Part shown: piece after piece, positions 27,601 to 42,600 of the stretch | Numbering within the stretch: position 1 is the first letter of the stretch | Layout of the letters: every line of letters starts with the position of its first letter | Assembly (NCBI GenBank): GCA_903813345.2 | Contig: CAIIXF020000008.1 | Location: 14,370,822 to 14,434,821, forward strand | Source of the DNA: Owenia fusiformis | Taxonomy: Eukaryota; Annelida; Polychaeta; Sabellida; Oweniidae | Reading direction: 5' to 3' | DNA length: 64,000 bases | Notes under the pieces: generated by a model | The model's database searches: none | What the model was told of the DNA's origin: nothing | What the model saw: the letters and a program-made list of their open reading frames with translations, nothing else | Translations under genes and position numbers: made by a program

Positions 27601-30600
27601 TCTTTTACATTACAGTCAAGCATATTGCAATATAATGGCAGGAGCATGTATGACAATAGGCCTTATATATTCTTTTACATTACAGTCAAGCATATTGCAA
27701 TATAATGGCAGGAGCATGTATGACAATAGGCCTCATATATTCTTTTACATTTCAGTCAAGCATATTGCAATATAATGGCAGGAGCATGTATGACAATAGG
27801 CCTCATATATTCTTTTACATTACAGTCAAGCATATTGCAATATAATGGCAGGAGCATGTATGACAATAGGCCTCATATATTCTTTTACATTTCAGTCAAG
27901 CATATTGTAATATAATGGCAGGAGCATGTATGACAATAGGCCTCATATATTCTTTTACATTACAGTCAAGCATATTGCAATATAATGGCAGGAGCATGTA
28001 TGACAATAGGCCTCATATATTCTTTTACATTACAGTCAAGCATATTGTAATATAATGGCAGGAGCATGTATGACAATAGGCCTCATATATTCTTTTACAT
28101 TACAGTCAAGCATATTGCAATATAATGGCAGGAGCATGTATGACAATAGGCCTCATATATTCTTTTACATTACAGTCAAGCATATTGCAATATAATGGCA
28201 GGAGCATGTATGACAATAGGCCATATATATTCTTTTACATTTCAGTCAAGCATATTGCAATATAATGGCAGGAGCATGTATGACAATAGGCCATATATAT
28301 TCTTTTACATTTCAGTCAAGCATATTGCAATATAATGGCAGGAGCATGTATGACAATAGGCCTCATATATTCTTTTACATTTCAGTCAAGCATATTGCAA
28401 TATAATGGCAGGGGCATGTATGACAATAGGCCTCATATATTCTTTTACATTTCAGTCAAGCATATTGCAATATAATGGCAGGGGCATGTATGACAATAGG
28501 CCGCATATATTCTTTTACATTTTAGTCAAGCATATTGCAATATAATGGCAGGAGCATGTATGACAATAGGCTTCATATATTCTTTTACATTTCAGTCAAG
28601 CATATTGCAATATATTGGCAGGAGCATGTATGACAATAGGCCTCATATATTCTTTTACATTTCAGTCAAGCATATTGCAATATAATGGCAGGAGCATGTA
28701 TGACAATAGGCCATATATATTCTTTTACATTTCAGTCAAGCATATTGCAATATAATGGCAGGAGCATGTATGACAATAGGCCTCATATATTCTTTTATAT
28801 TTCAGTCAAGCATATTGCAATATAATGGCAGGAGCATGTATGACAATAGGCCTCATATATTCTTTTACATTTCAGTCAAGCATATTGCAATATAATGGCA
28901 GGAACATGTATGACAATAGGCCTCATATATTCTTTTACATTTCAGTCAAGCATATTGCAATATAATGGCAGGAGCATGTATGACAATAGGCCTCATATAT
29001 TCTTTTACATTTTAGTCAAGCATATTGCAATATAATGCCAGGAGCATGTATGACAATAGGCCTCATATATTCTTTTACATTTCAGTCAAGCATATTGCAA
29101 TATAATGGCAGGAGCATGTATGACAATAGGCCTCATATATTCTTTTACATTTCAGTCAAGCATATTGTAATATAATGGCAGGAGCATGTATGACAATAGG
29201 CCTCATATATTCTTTTACATTTCAGTCAAGCAAATTGCAATATAATGCCAGGAGCACGTATGACAATAGGCCTCATATATTCTTTTACATTTCAGTCAAG
29301 CATATTGCAATATAATGGCAGGAGCATGTATGACAATATTCTTTTACATTTCAGTCAAGCATATTGCAATATAATGGCAGGAGCATGTAAGACAGTAGGC
29401 CTCATATATTCTTTTACATTTCAGTCAAGCATATTGCAATATAATGGCAGGAGCATGTATGACAATAGGCCTCATATATTCTTTTACATTTCAGTCAAGT
29501 ATATTGCAATATAATGGCAGGAGCATGTATGACAATAGGCCTCATATATTCTTTTACATTTCAGTCAAGCATATTGCAATATAATGGCAGGAGCATGTAT
29601 GACAATAGGCCTCATATATTCTTTTACATTTCAGTCAAGCATATTGCAATATAATGGCAGGAGCATGTATGACAATAGGCCTCATATATTCTTTTACATT
29701 ACAGTCAAGCATTGCATATTGCAATATAATGGCAGGAGCATGTATGACAATAGGCCTCATATATTCTTTTACATTTCAGTCAAGCATATTGCAATATAAT
29801 GGCAGGAGCATGTATGACAATAGGCCTCATATATTCTTTTACATTTCAGTCAAGCATATTGCAATATAATGGCAGGAGCATGACAATAGGCCTCATATAT
29901 TCTTTTACATTTCAGTCAAGCATATTGCAATATAATGGCAGGAGCATGTATGACAATAGGCCTCATATATTCTTTTACATTACAGTCAAGCATATTGCAA
30001 TATAATGGCAGGAGCATGTATGACAATAGGCCGCATATATTCTTTTACATTTCAGTCAAGCATATTGCAATATAATGGCAGGAGCATGTATGACAATAGG
30101 CCTCGTATATTCTTTTACATTTCAGTCAAGCATATTGCAATATAATGGCAGGAGCATGTATGACAATAGGCCTCATATATTCTTTTACATTTCAGTCAAG
30201 CATATTGCAATATAATGGCAGGAGCATGTATGACAATAGGCCTCATATATCTTTTTACATTTCAGTCAAGCATATTGCAATATAATGGCAGGAGCATGAC
30301 AATAGGCCTCATATATTCTTTTACATTTCAGTCAAGCATATTGCAATATAATGGCAGGAGCATGTATGACAATAGGCCTCATATATTCTTTTACATTTCA
30401 GTCAAGCATATTGCAATATAATGGCAGGAGCATGTATGACAATAGGCCTCATATATTCTTTTACATTTCAGTCAAGCATATTGCAATATAATGGCAGGAG
30501 CATGTCTGACAATAGGCCTCATATATTCTTTTACATTTCAGTCAAGCATATTGCAATATAATGGCAGGAGCATGTATGACAATAGGCCTCATATATTCTT

Positions 30601-33600
30601 TTACATTTCAGTCAAGCATATTGCAATATAATGGCAGGAGCATGTATGACAATAGGCCTCATATATTCTTTTACATTTCAGTCAAGCATATTGCAATATA
30701 ATGGCAGGAGCATGACAATAGGCCTCATATATTCTTTTACATTTCAGTCAAGCATATTGCAATATAATGGCAGGAGCATGACAATAGGCCTCATATATTC
30801 TTTTACATTACAGTCAAGCATATTGCAATATAATGGCAGGAGCATGTATGACAATAGGCCTCATATATTCTTTTACATTTTAGTCAAGCATATTGCAATA
30901 TAATGGCAGGAGCATGTATGACAATAGGCCTCATATATTCTTTTACATTTCAGTCAAGCATATTGTAATATAATGGTAGGAGCATGTATGACAATAGGCC
31001 TCATATATTCTTTTACATTTCAGTCAACCATATTGCAATATAATGGCAGGAGCATGTATGACAATAGGCCTCATATATTCTTTTACATTTCAGTCAAGCA
31101 TATTGCAATATAATGGCAGGAGCATGTATGACAATAGGCCTCATATATTCTTTTACATTACAGTCAAGCATTGCATATTGCAATATAATGGCAGGAGCAT
31201 GTATGACAATAGGCCTCATATATTCTTTTACATTTCAGTCAAGCATATTGCAATATAATGGCAGGAGCATGACAATAGGCCTCATATATTCTTTTACATT
31301 TCAGTCAAGCATATTGCAATATAATGGCAGGAGCATGTATGACAATAGGCCTCATAAATTCTTTTACATTTCAGTCAAGCATATTGTAATATAATGGCAG
31401 GAGCATGTATGACAATAGGCCTCATAAATTCTTTTACATTTCAGTCAAGCATATTGCAATATAATGGCAGGAGCATGTATGACAATAGGCCTCATATATT
31501 CTTTTACATTTCAGTCAAGCATATTGCAATATAATGGCAGGAGCATGTATGACAATAGGCCTCAAGTTTGCAGGATCAGCAAACCAGGAAGCTTTTAATT
31601 TACTGGTTAGTGAACAAACTTAAATAGCTAAAAAATATATCTCAGTTATCCATTATTTGAAAAAATAATAATTGATCATTTCAGTCTCATACATCTTTGA
31701 ATAAGAGATCATGTAGTGCAACATTTTCAAAATCAACCCTATTTAATTGCAGATGGGGTATGCTAAAGAGATCCTAGCGATAGTGTCAAAGGCCAGTTTA
31801 TTGGAGCAGGCTGGCAAGAGTACTGTGGAGAACAGTCTGGACATCATCGTGCTGTCTCTATCTATGGTAAGTAGAGTCTAATGTTATGGGGGATTTATTG
31901 TTAAACAATAAACCTGTTCGATGACTGCATTTAACCTTGGCTCAAACAGTTAACCTTAAAAGAAGTTTTTCTGATGGATATCTAAAGAGAGAATAACACA
32001 AGTCTGAAGTCTGTATCCATGGTAAGTGGTGATCCATTTTAAATGTATATTAGCTCAAAGTAAAACATTTAAGTAACAACTTCCTTTACTGGCTCATGGT
32101 TTTTGACAGAGTGTTCAGATAATAAACTTAAACATACTGTAAAACAGTAATAGTACATCCTTCCATTATTTTTGCAGGTTATGTCAGGAACAGGCAACCT
32201 GGACGTGTTGCGATTATGTCGACACTTACGTAGCAGAGTGGGTTCCTCTTATACATATGTTTTGTATGGATCTCATATGGCAGTCAGTATGTCACTTGGT
32301 CTACTATTCCTGGGGGGTTGCAGGTTAGTATTTCATAGTAACACCCTCTTTTTCACAAGTGTTGACATATTGTTATAGTCTCCAACTTTGTTGTGGTCAG
32401 TGTTTTGCAGTTGGTGTTTGGCATTGGTGTTTGGCATCTGTAACAAAGGTGATGGCATTTTGCATGTTAATGCCTTTCCTTTTGTTCCATGTGACACCTC
32501 ATTTTTCAACTTTATTCATATTGATCATAAATAATTCTTAAAATATATTTCATAGGTTGCATTATGCATCAAATCACACAAGAAAAATGTCAAAAGGGTT
32601 ATGTAAAGCTTCCCATACAAAAGCACTATGGTGGATCCAAAAGAGTCTACTAGATCAATCTATTTTTAAGAAATTAGGGGAGTAAATTCCAGTTTATTAA
32701 AATCGCGAAAGTAAAACAATCCTCTGAAAAGCCTTCAATCTGTAAAAATTGACAGGGTGAATAATCCAAAGGATGCAGGAGCCAATATAAATCCTTGTAT
32801 AAGTCCAAAATGGTTTGTTTTAATAATATGCAATATTCAAAATTGATCTATACTACAGTTAAAACTTCAAATGAATAGATGAGGAAGCAGATATATGATG
32901 AAACACTATACTATGTTATGTCTCTTGTTCATATTTTTAGATACACACTTCGCACAAGTCCTGAAGCTGTAGGTGCCATGCTGTGTGCATTCTTCCCAAA
33001 GTACCCAGTTCACAGTAATGATAATAGGTATGTTAGGGGCATTATAGATGAAATAAATTATTAAAATAAACTGTTGCTGTTACTTGATTTTAATAGAGTT
33101 AACTAGCCTTTACTTTGAATTAACATTTGACCTCTAGTATACACCACCACATTCTAACCCCCCCCCCCCCCCCATTTTTGAACCTGTACCTCCTAGTCAT
33201 ACATTACTATTAAGCACACTACAGTTGGGTTGGAAATCCCAGCTCATATTCATATTACCTTCTGATAATCACATAATTATAAATGTGGAAATAGACTACC
33301 TTCCATCACCTATTTCTTTCAGATACCACTTACAAGCCTTCAGGCACCTGTATGTACTGGCAGCAGAACCACGTATGGTGATACCTAGAGATGTTGACAC
33401 AGGACATGTATGCTATGTACCCATGGAAATACATTTCAAGGTACTAGTATTTGTGATACAGTATGAGGAATTATGATTTAACATATGATTTTAAAGTTTG
33501 AATAGATGGTGTAGTGATAAAGCATTCACAATGCTTTTTGTATCACTTTGATTCTCAGACCACCTCTGCCTTGCAAAGTTTGCTCTGATGGATTTCTGAA

Positions 33601-36600
33601 TCGTTTCAGTTCAAATGGGCATTGCCTTAATCATATACATATATTGATATACTATGAGGTTATATAATGGTTGATTCTGTATATCGTGTTTATACTCAAG
33701 TGAGTATATGATATATTCACGAGTGACCAAGGGGAATGAGTGAATATATCATATACTCACAAGAGTATAGCGATATACAAAATCAACCATTATATGATCT
33801 TATTATCCCAACCTAATCTTTAATCAATAAGAGTTTAATCTAAATTCAGGAGTTGTATATCGAGTCGAAGAGTTGTATACGCTGCCCAGGAGTTGTATAC
33901 GCTATCCAGGAGTTGTATATCGTTCTCAAGAGTTGTATACGATGAGTGTTGGTTTTATATTGCCGTTATACAATGCTATTATACAATCATATAAAGCACT
34001 TAGGGTGGGATAATGTATATTATACAAAACGATGACCTCCTATAATTTAATACAATGATTGTCTTTTAGTTTCTACATCTGACAAATTGTCCTTTGTACG
34101 TAGAAACAAATTACATACATGTAGCTTGTAAATATAAAAAGCTTGGCCTATATTGACATGAAAATGTTAAATTCTTAAGTCTAACAAATTGCTTAGTTTC
34201 TATATGTGACAATTTTGGATCAATATTTACATAAAATGTTATTTCCCGGAGACGAATGAGTTCAGACAGTCCCATTTCTCCAGTATGGCACCCTGTTTAC
34301 TACCTGAGCTTGAGAAACTCCAAAAGGTTTGTATTAAATTTGTTTGTTTGATTATGGGTTAATAATTTATGTCATTTTTACAACAAGCTGAAGTCTAATA
34401 TAGGTAAATTAATCAAATATTTACCTAGTTTGAATGATGTACAAATGTATAAACTGTAGGTAAACCTGCACAAGTTGTTAATGACCCAACTGCATTCCTT
34501 AGCAGGTATGGCCTGAATGACACGGTTGATCTCCCTTTTGATGTCTGCAATTGTCTTGAGAACATTCTTTTGTTATTTATATTGTATAAATGGATATTTA
34601 TTCCGAATGATGTATATATCTTACTTATCTAACTTACATGTACATGTACATACATTTGAACAGACCTGACATCTTTTTATAAAACTACATGTGCTACATG
34701 TGAGTGATTTCCATCATGCACAAAGCGTAGTTAGAAAATGAGTGAATTACGCAGTAGAAGGTAGAAGTCAGGTACAAACATTTTGGACGACATGTGCAGG
34801 TTTGCCTACAGTGCAATAGCGGCCACTGAAACATGGTGTTTAAAGTGCTGTAACATTGTGACTATCAGTCTGATATGGTAGAACAAGCCACAGGGTTGCC
34901 ATTTCTATCACCCTGTATATCAGTATCATGAAATTTTGAACTACATATAAAACTTCTGATTGTATCCAAAGTTGTACGTTATTACTTATTAGGTGGAGGT
35001 GAGGGGACCAAGATATTGGCCTGTAACATTTACAGCTGACAAAAACTGGGAAAATCTCAGGTAATTTTTCTCATATCTCTCTTGAATGACCTTGCTAAAT
35101 GAGTGGTAAAATAATATTTTATATTTTGTTAACAAAGACTGAAAAGTATATTTACCAAATGCATTTTTGGATGTTTTTATCTATAAAGAACATATATCTT
35201 CTATCTGTGTATAGTTGAAAACTTACTTAATTTAATGGTCACTTTTTACTACTTAAATGTTTTAATGTTTTCCCAATGTATAAATTGTGTTGATAGGTCT
35301 ACCCTAGGGCAGCAGGGGTGTGTGTGGGTAAAGCAAAGAGCAGGCCACCTGTCTTACCAACAAGATCCCCAGGGCTACAGAAGCCTGTTGGCCAAATCTC
35401 TCACTAATGACCAATCAGGTCACAGGATAATAAAGGTAATAATAAATGTATTTCAGGGGCTGATTTTTCCAAAATCATTAAACATTTTCTCATCAAGTCA
35501 TCTCTAGTCTATTACTCATTAATAGACCAGTATTACCTTATCGGTGTGTCTTTAAAGTGATTTTATTCCAAAAATAGACAACAGAATTAGATTTCAATTG
35601 TAGAAAATTGGGCAATGTTCATATTATAATTTATATTATTTTTTTTAATTCTAGCCTGATGTTGTGAAATCTTTCTCATCTGACCCTCAAATACTCAATT
35701 TCGCCAAACATTTCTGCAGGGAAATGAAGGAGGTAGATTTACCCATAGTGCAATTGTTATCGACAATCTTGTATGAATGTATGACACAAGAAAAACTTCA
35801 AGTTTTATGGACATACATACAGATCGATCAGGTAATTCCCCCAAAAATTGATTTAGTTAACATTGCTAATCATTAAAGTGGCTATTTCTGGCAGTTTTAA
35901 AGTATTTAGAACATCCTTCTGATGATTGACATGTACCATTAGTGCCACTACCCTACAGGCACACACATAGTTTCAAGCTACGTACAATACATTGCTACAT
36001 CCACGTAGGCACCACATCAATAATAAATACAGCATTACACAAAAGGGCCAATGAGCAGTGATGTGACATCACTTGTCCTACATTTAATTGACCTACATTT
36101 ACTTGACCTACATTTACTTGACCTACATTTACTTGACCTATATTTACTTGACCTACATTTACTTGCTAAGAACTAGAATCAAAGTATCATCAAACAGCTA
36201 AACAGTATTATTCAATTCAATTTATTTATTTTTAATGTTTCATATTACAAAATCTCAAGCATTACATGAAAAAGACAACCCAAGTATTGCGTAAATCAAC
36301 TTAATTTTCGATTCAGGTTTTACAGCACTTCAATAAAAGCATCAATGTATCAGATCTGTGGCAGTTAAAGTTGATCCTAGCATACAATAGAAAAGATACA
36401 TACAATAGAATAGAGGGCACTTCCACAGCAGGGAATGTCTCAAAGCTCCTAAATGAGGAATTTTTAGAAGCTGTAGGGAGTAGAGTGGAGGCCTATTTGG
36501 AAACATGGACTGCAGGTAAGTCAAACGTTGACTTGGTTGTACATATACAGGGTGTCAAATAAATATGTTCTCCCCTCTCAGTTTCAGAAGTATGAACTTT

Positions 36601-39600
36601 TGTGCATTAGTTGAGCTAGTCATCTGAAAATTCTTGTGGAGTTCCTCCATGAAAACTAGTTTTGATGTGCCAAAGAACAATTCAGATATCATGCAGACAA
36701 AGGGGTTATAAAACATCATGTGGATGTTAAAGCTAAGAGGAGAACATATTTATTTGACACCCTGTAGTTCAGGTTACTGAACTGAGTACATACAAGATGT
36801 TATCCAAGTAGACAAAGTTTGGGAGTACTTTACATCATGGGTATACAGAAGCCAGTTTTCAAGATGACTGCCACTGTCATTAATGGTAATAATTTTTGTT
36901 TCAATTTTATAGTATTTGTATACAACAGTATGTTGAAAATAGTTTACTGCAAAATTGAATTCTTTACATTGAATAGATTCAAAATTGCAATTGACCAAGA
37001 ATTTGGTTGACATTTTTAGTACTGTACATCATTTTGCTTAAAGACTTCAAAATAGTATTTATATTTATGATTGAACATGTGTCTTAACAAATACTACAAG
37101 ACAGGAGGTACACATTCTCAGAGTTCCTCAATAAATGTTCCATAGTCATTTTTCAAATATAATTATATGTAATGATTCTTGTTTATATTTTCTTTTTGCT
37201 TATTTTGATACTTTGAGGTTAAAGCCAGAATCAGATTTAGGAGCAACCTTTCCAAAAACTTGTTTAAACTAAAAAAAACAAAGCTCATATTTATTCCAAG
37301 GAAACTAAATATTTATATGAGGGAATTTAAACAATTTTGCTTTTTGAATGAATCTTGTGTAACCCATTTTACAAGCATATAAGAGATCATACTAGTATAT
37401 CTTTTGAGATGCATATTTTAAATGGTATACTAAAGCATACATCAGTACATATTATTTGCAATTTTGTCACCGACAATGTCTCATTCAATTCTATTTTATT
37501 TTTTCAGTAAATAAAATTTGGATTCCTTTTGAAAAGATTTTTATACTCTTTCTATGGCTTCTACTTCCTTAATGTCATGATCAGTTATACATTTTTCAAA
37601 ACGCTCTCAGGAAGGCAAATGTCATATCCTCGTCTGTTTGAAGCATATCTGATTTGCAGTAACTAGGGATGTCAAAGATCTTGGTGTCATGGATTCCAAG
37701 CGTCACATTTGATATCACGATAGCTCCCATTGTTTCAATCCCCGCACCTGTAAATAAAAGTTTCAATGATTCACTAAACAGGATGGGCCATAAACAATGG
37801 GACACTGTATGATTCACTAAACAGGGTGGGCCATAAACAATGGGACACTTCATGATTCACTAAACAAGGTGGGCCATAAACAATGGGACACTGCATGATT
37901 CACTAAACAAGGTGGGCCATAAACAATGGGACACTGTATGATTCACTTAACAGGGTGGGCCATAAACAATGGGACACTTCATGATTCACTAAACAAGGTG
38001 GGCCATAAACAATGGGACACTGCATGATTCACTAAACAAGGTGGGCCATAAACAATGGGACACTGTATGATTCACTAAACAGGGTGGGCCATAAACAATG
38101 GGACACTGCATGATTCACGAGACAGAATGGGCCATAAACAATGGGACACTGTATGATTCACTAAACAGGGTGGGCCATAAACAATGGGACACTTCATGAT
38201 TCACTAAACAGGGTGGGCCATAAACAATGGGACACTTCATGATTCACTAAACAGGGTGGGCCATAAACAATGGAACACTTCATGATTCACTAAACAGGGT
38301 GGGCCATAAACAATGGGACACTGCATGATTCACTAAACAAGGTGGGCCATAAACAATGGGACACTGTATGATTCACTAAACAGGGTGGGCCATAAACAAT
38401 GGGACTCTGCATGATTCACTAGACAGTATGTGCCATAAACAATGGACAACTGCATGATTCACTAAACTGGATGGGCCATAAACAATGGGACACTGCATGA
38501 TTCACTAAACAAGGTGGGCCATAAACAATGGGACACTTCATGATTCACTAAACAAGGTGGGCCATAAACAATGGGACACTGTATGATTCACTAAACTGGA
38601 TGGGCCATAAACAATGGGACACTGCATGATTTACTAAACAGGGTGGGCCACAGAGTGGGTTATTTGGTATTAACTTAACAATTAACCCGATTGACCTTAA
38701 TACTACACTAAATAAGTAAAATAAGGAAATCAACTCCCCAAGAATGGAATTGTCGCAACCTGTATTTTACTGAAAAGTAGGTTTATTGATCATGTTAGTT
38801 ACAGATTCATTGGTACGATTTTCAATAAAACTTAGGAGTATTATGTTAGTTACAGATTCATTGATATGATTTTCAATAAAACTTAGGAGTATGTTAGCTA
38901 CACATTCATTGGCTTGATTTTCAATCAAGGTTTAGAGTTTTAACCACTCATATTGCTGGGTATCCTTATGTAACAAATGATTTGATTCCTTACGTTCTGT
39001 ATTGACTTCCCCATAAAATGAGTCTCCGACAGGGACACAATTTTCCGTCACCAACAAATCATCTGTCAGCTGCATCTGCTTGTTCACTATCCTCATCTCC
39101 CACAAGTTGACCTTCAGTTCTTGCCCAATAGTGAGTGATTTCAAAAAGGTGTAATCTGTCTCATTCAGACATCTTGGAAGTTTCTTGGCTTGGGTTGCTT
39201 GTTCAAAACACTTTTCTTTCTCTGGGAGGATAATGTATTTCATCTGCTTGTTGTAGTCCACCAAAATAATGATTTCTTGTACTATCTTAGGCTGACGCAA
39301 CTAGATCAATAAACAAAGTAGAACATACATACAAGTGCTACTAGTTTTTGAAAATATGACCCCCACCAATCAGAGTTCAACTTTCATCCATATTTTGTAT
39401 GACCCTTAAACTATATGGAACTAATACTTGTTCTTGTAACATGCGTACATAGAGATGACAATTTAAGAGTAAATTGAACTGTTTCATTGGCATAAAACTT
39501 CATACATGGTTTGTGCAATTAAATATTACTGATTTGGAATAAAAAACAACTTTGTATTTTGTCTACAGAGTATGAAAAATGTTTGAAAATGAAACAATAT

Positions 39601-42600
39601 TTCAGAAGTGATTCAAGAATGATAATGACCATTTGATACACTTGTTGTGCCACTCTGTTGTTTGGGCTGTCATACCAAATATGGCCTTCTTGTACAAACA
39701 TCATAGGGTGAGCTCTGGACACCTTTTGCTGGAGGACAGAGTTCTCACTAAAGTCTGCTTCCCATTCTTCGGGAAAACAACAAGGCTCTGGGTCTTTGGG
39801 AATATATTGAAATCCGGGGGCTCCTGACACCATGGCCATACACAAAGCTAAAACTAGACTGTGTATCATCTGAAATGAAATAATATATGTTTGTACATAA
39901 ACTCCGATGGCAGTGTCTCGGAATAGGCACTACAGCAGGCAAATGTAAAATATCCAAAATCTACTTTTTTCACCATAGACATATTCAATTCTCGATTAAA
40001 TTATGATATATATATTCTATTACTTTGCTCAATCATTATTTTGTCAAAATATTCCAAAAATCATGAAATAATAGAAGGAATCTCTACAGAAGAAATTTTA
40101 AGGTTAAACTTTATAATAATTCCCTAAGCGTGGTTTTATCAATTAATAAGTGATACAGCCAATCAAGTTCTCTGGATTTTCTGATCAAGTGGCATGAGCA
40201 TGGGGCAAGGACCAATTATGTCAATTAATTTAAGTGAACCACCTCCTTATGGTGGAAGCTGAGACCAACGACTTGCCTGCCGCAGATGATGAAGACTAGC
40301 ACTGCCACAAGATATGGTTTGCACATTGTAAAAGAAAAGTAACAAAGCTGATCACATTTCACTGAAAATAATGTTGGATGATGAAATTTTGAAATATCTG
40401 AATTAAACAGGCTTAAACCAGCCAAAAGCACTTCCTTGTTTTATTTTACAAGTATATGAATATTTAACCCTAATCACGTTTTCCACAACAACATCTGTGT
40501 TTCAATAAAAAGAAAGTTTATGGATTAGGCATTCAAAAAGGTTCGGAGAGCATAACGATCGGTATCAAGTTTATTCAAGTTACTGAAGTGAAATCTGGAT
40601 TATTTATTTGTTGACAAATACTAGACAAGGACTTTAAACAGATAGATAGCAGCTTTTTTACAGGATGCATTTTACAAATCCTTGCACTGAATTTTATAAT
40701 TTTTAACAGTTCAGCTGTATTTTTAGTGCAAACAGTTTAGAACTGATTTGTATTTAGTCATGCTGGGTAAATCATAATGTGGTTATTTTGGATTTTTGTT
40801 GCAAAAGAAGCATATTTTAGAAAAAACAAGGATGATTTCAAATTTTTCGGGGAAGTTTCCTGGTACAGGGTGGATAAAAAACGGCAAGCCTAGTTTCTCC
40901 TCATATCTTTGTCATTTTAGGAAATTTCGCCCTGATATTTGGCACACATGTACATCATTCAATTTTCTACTAGACCACTTTAATTCACGAATATCGGACT
41001 AATAGTCTCAATGTTACAGCACTTTAAACAACGTGCCTCAGTTGGCCAACATCGTACTGTCGCCAAACCTGCACACGTTTTCCAAAGTTGTCAATGATCT
41101 AACTGCGTTCATCAGCAAAGTATGGCCTGAATAACATGTGTGATCACACTTTTGAGGTCTAATGTTTTTCTGTTGTCATTCTCCTACACTGTATATTCTA
41201 GTGCATCATTGAATATATGGGGCATGGCTCTGTTGTGTTGGAACAACTGTTGCTGCCTATCAATCCCCCCGAGATTACCTTAATACCGCACCCCCCACCA
41301 GAACTTCCTGAGAATCACAATATTGCATTCAATGTTGATAGTTATTGCATTTTCATAAGGTAAAGGACTCTTTGAATGATGTACAGATCATATCATATCA
41401 GAGAGTGATTCTCTAAAATGACAGAGATATGAGGAAAAATAAGGGTTGTCATTTTTTTGACCACCCTGTATGAATCTAAAATGAGAAGTTTTGGGGCATT
41501 CTAGATACATTTTAAAAAGACCATTTGGATTTTTTGTCTCAAAACATTTCTACAGGTAGAAACGAAACTGTAGAAAATTTTACCTGATTACTTTAGCCCT
41601 TACAATAATAACAAACTACACAATAATCATGATATTGCCAAACTTTGGGATATTCACCCTTCCTGAGATTTTATTCAATGGTGCAATATTATTCACCATG
41701 TGTCTTGTTATATTATTGCATGTAAATTGAACAAAATTTTTTTGAAGGATGTGGAGATTTGACTAGTTAACAATTACCCATTTCATATAAGGTTGCAGTT
41801 AATATGAGTATAAATAAGCAAATAATATATCTTTAAAAGTAAAGCGTCTCTAAATCAGACCACAATCACAATATAAGGCTCCAATTGTGTGGGAAAGTTT
41901 AAACAGATTTCATATATGATCTTTGAATGAAAGTTACATCACTAAGGAAAAAAGGAATTTTTTAATTTTCTATTTTCATTTCTCTAAAAGTATGGTAATA
42001 CTAAAAGAAAGAAAAACTCACCTTGACTATGGCAGCAGTTCGGCAGGTTTTCCAATGTGATGTTAAATGCAGTATTTTAACTTTATTTACTCTTCCTGGT
42101 GCCTTCTATTTAATCACCTTCAGAAGGAATGCTAAAACTCATACTTTTTTCACTTATCAACTGTTATTTTTGCGTATGAGTTTATGCATGTATTGTATTT
42201 ATCCTTGTCCCAGTGATACGACTGAATTCTTTTGGAAATCACAAGGTAGAAGTTAAGTCAACCTGACCATAATTATATAAGCATGAAGGACCATGTGTGG
42301 GTTTATTTCTAAGAATTACACACTTTATCAAAACACTTGCACTGATCTATTTAATTTAGAAAGATTCATTCTAAGAAATTGAAGGAATTGAAATTGAAAG
42401 AAAATGTTTTAAAAATGATCCATGTGTTTGTTAGATCATTTCATCTAAAAGTGATATTTTCTGATTGTTAATCGGGTTATTGTATGTGGTAATTAAGGCA
42501 TCAGTGGCGTTTTCCAATTTCAACTTTTTGGTGGTTGGAATTCTCTCAGGTGGATATTTACTGACTATACATTCTACCACGGCTGTGGATTCTTCCAATA

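Noticed and set aside
29245-31394. Open frames of 68-93 codons along the 70-bp array
   Set aside because: They are by-products of the repeat: the same peptide is read in three rotating frames until the ATATAA stop.
26776-31514. CRISPR-like array
   Set aside because: There are no unique spacers; every unit is continuous exon/intron-edge sequence, and the context is an animal gene.
41203-41362. Plus-strand open stretch with a good acceptor (TATTCTAG) and donor (GTAAAG) that looks like an extra ANAPC1 exon
   Set aside because: It lies inside the Tc1/mariner remnant. The opposite strand gives transposase words (FQHNRAMPH), and the exon 28 to 29 phase needs no extra exon.
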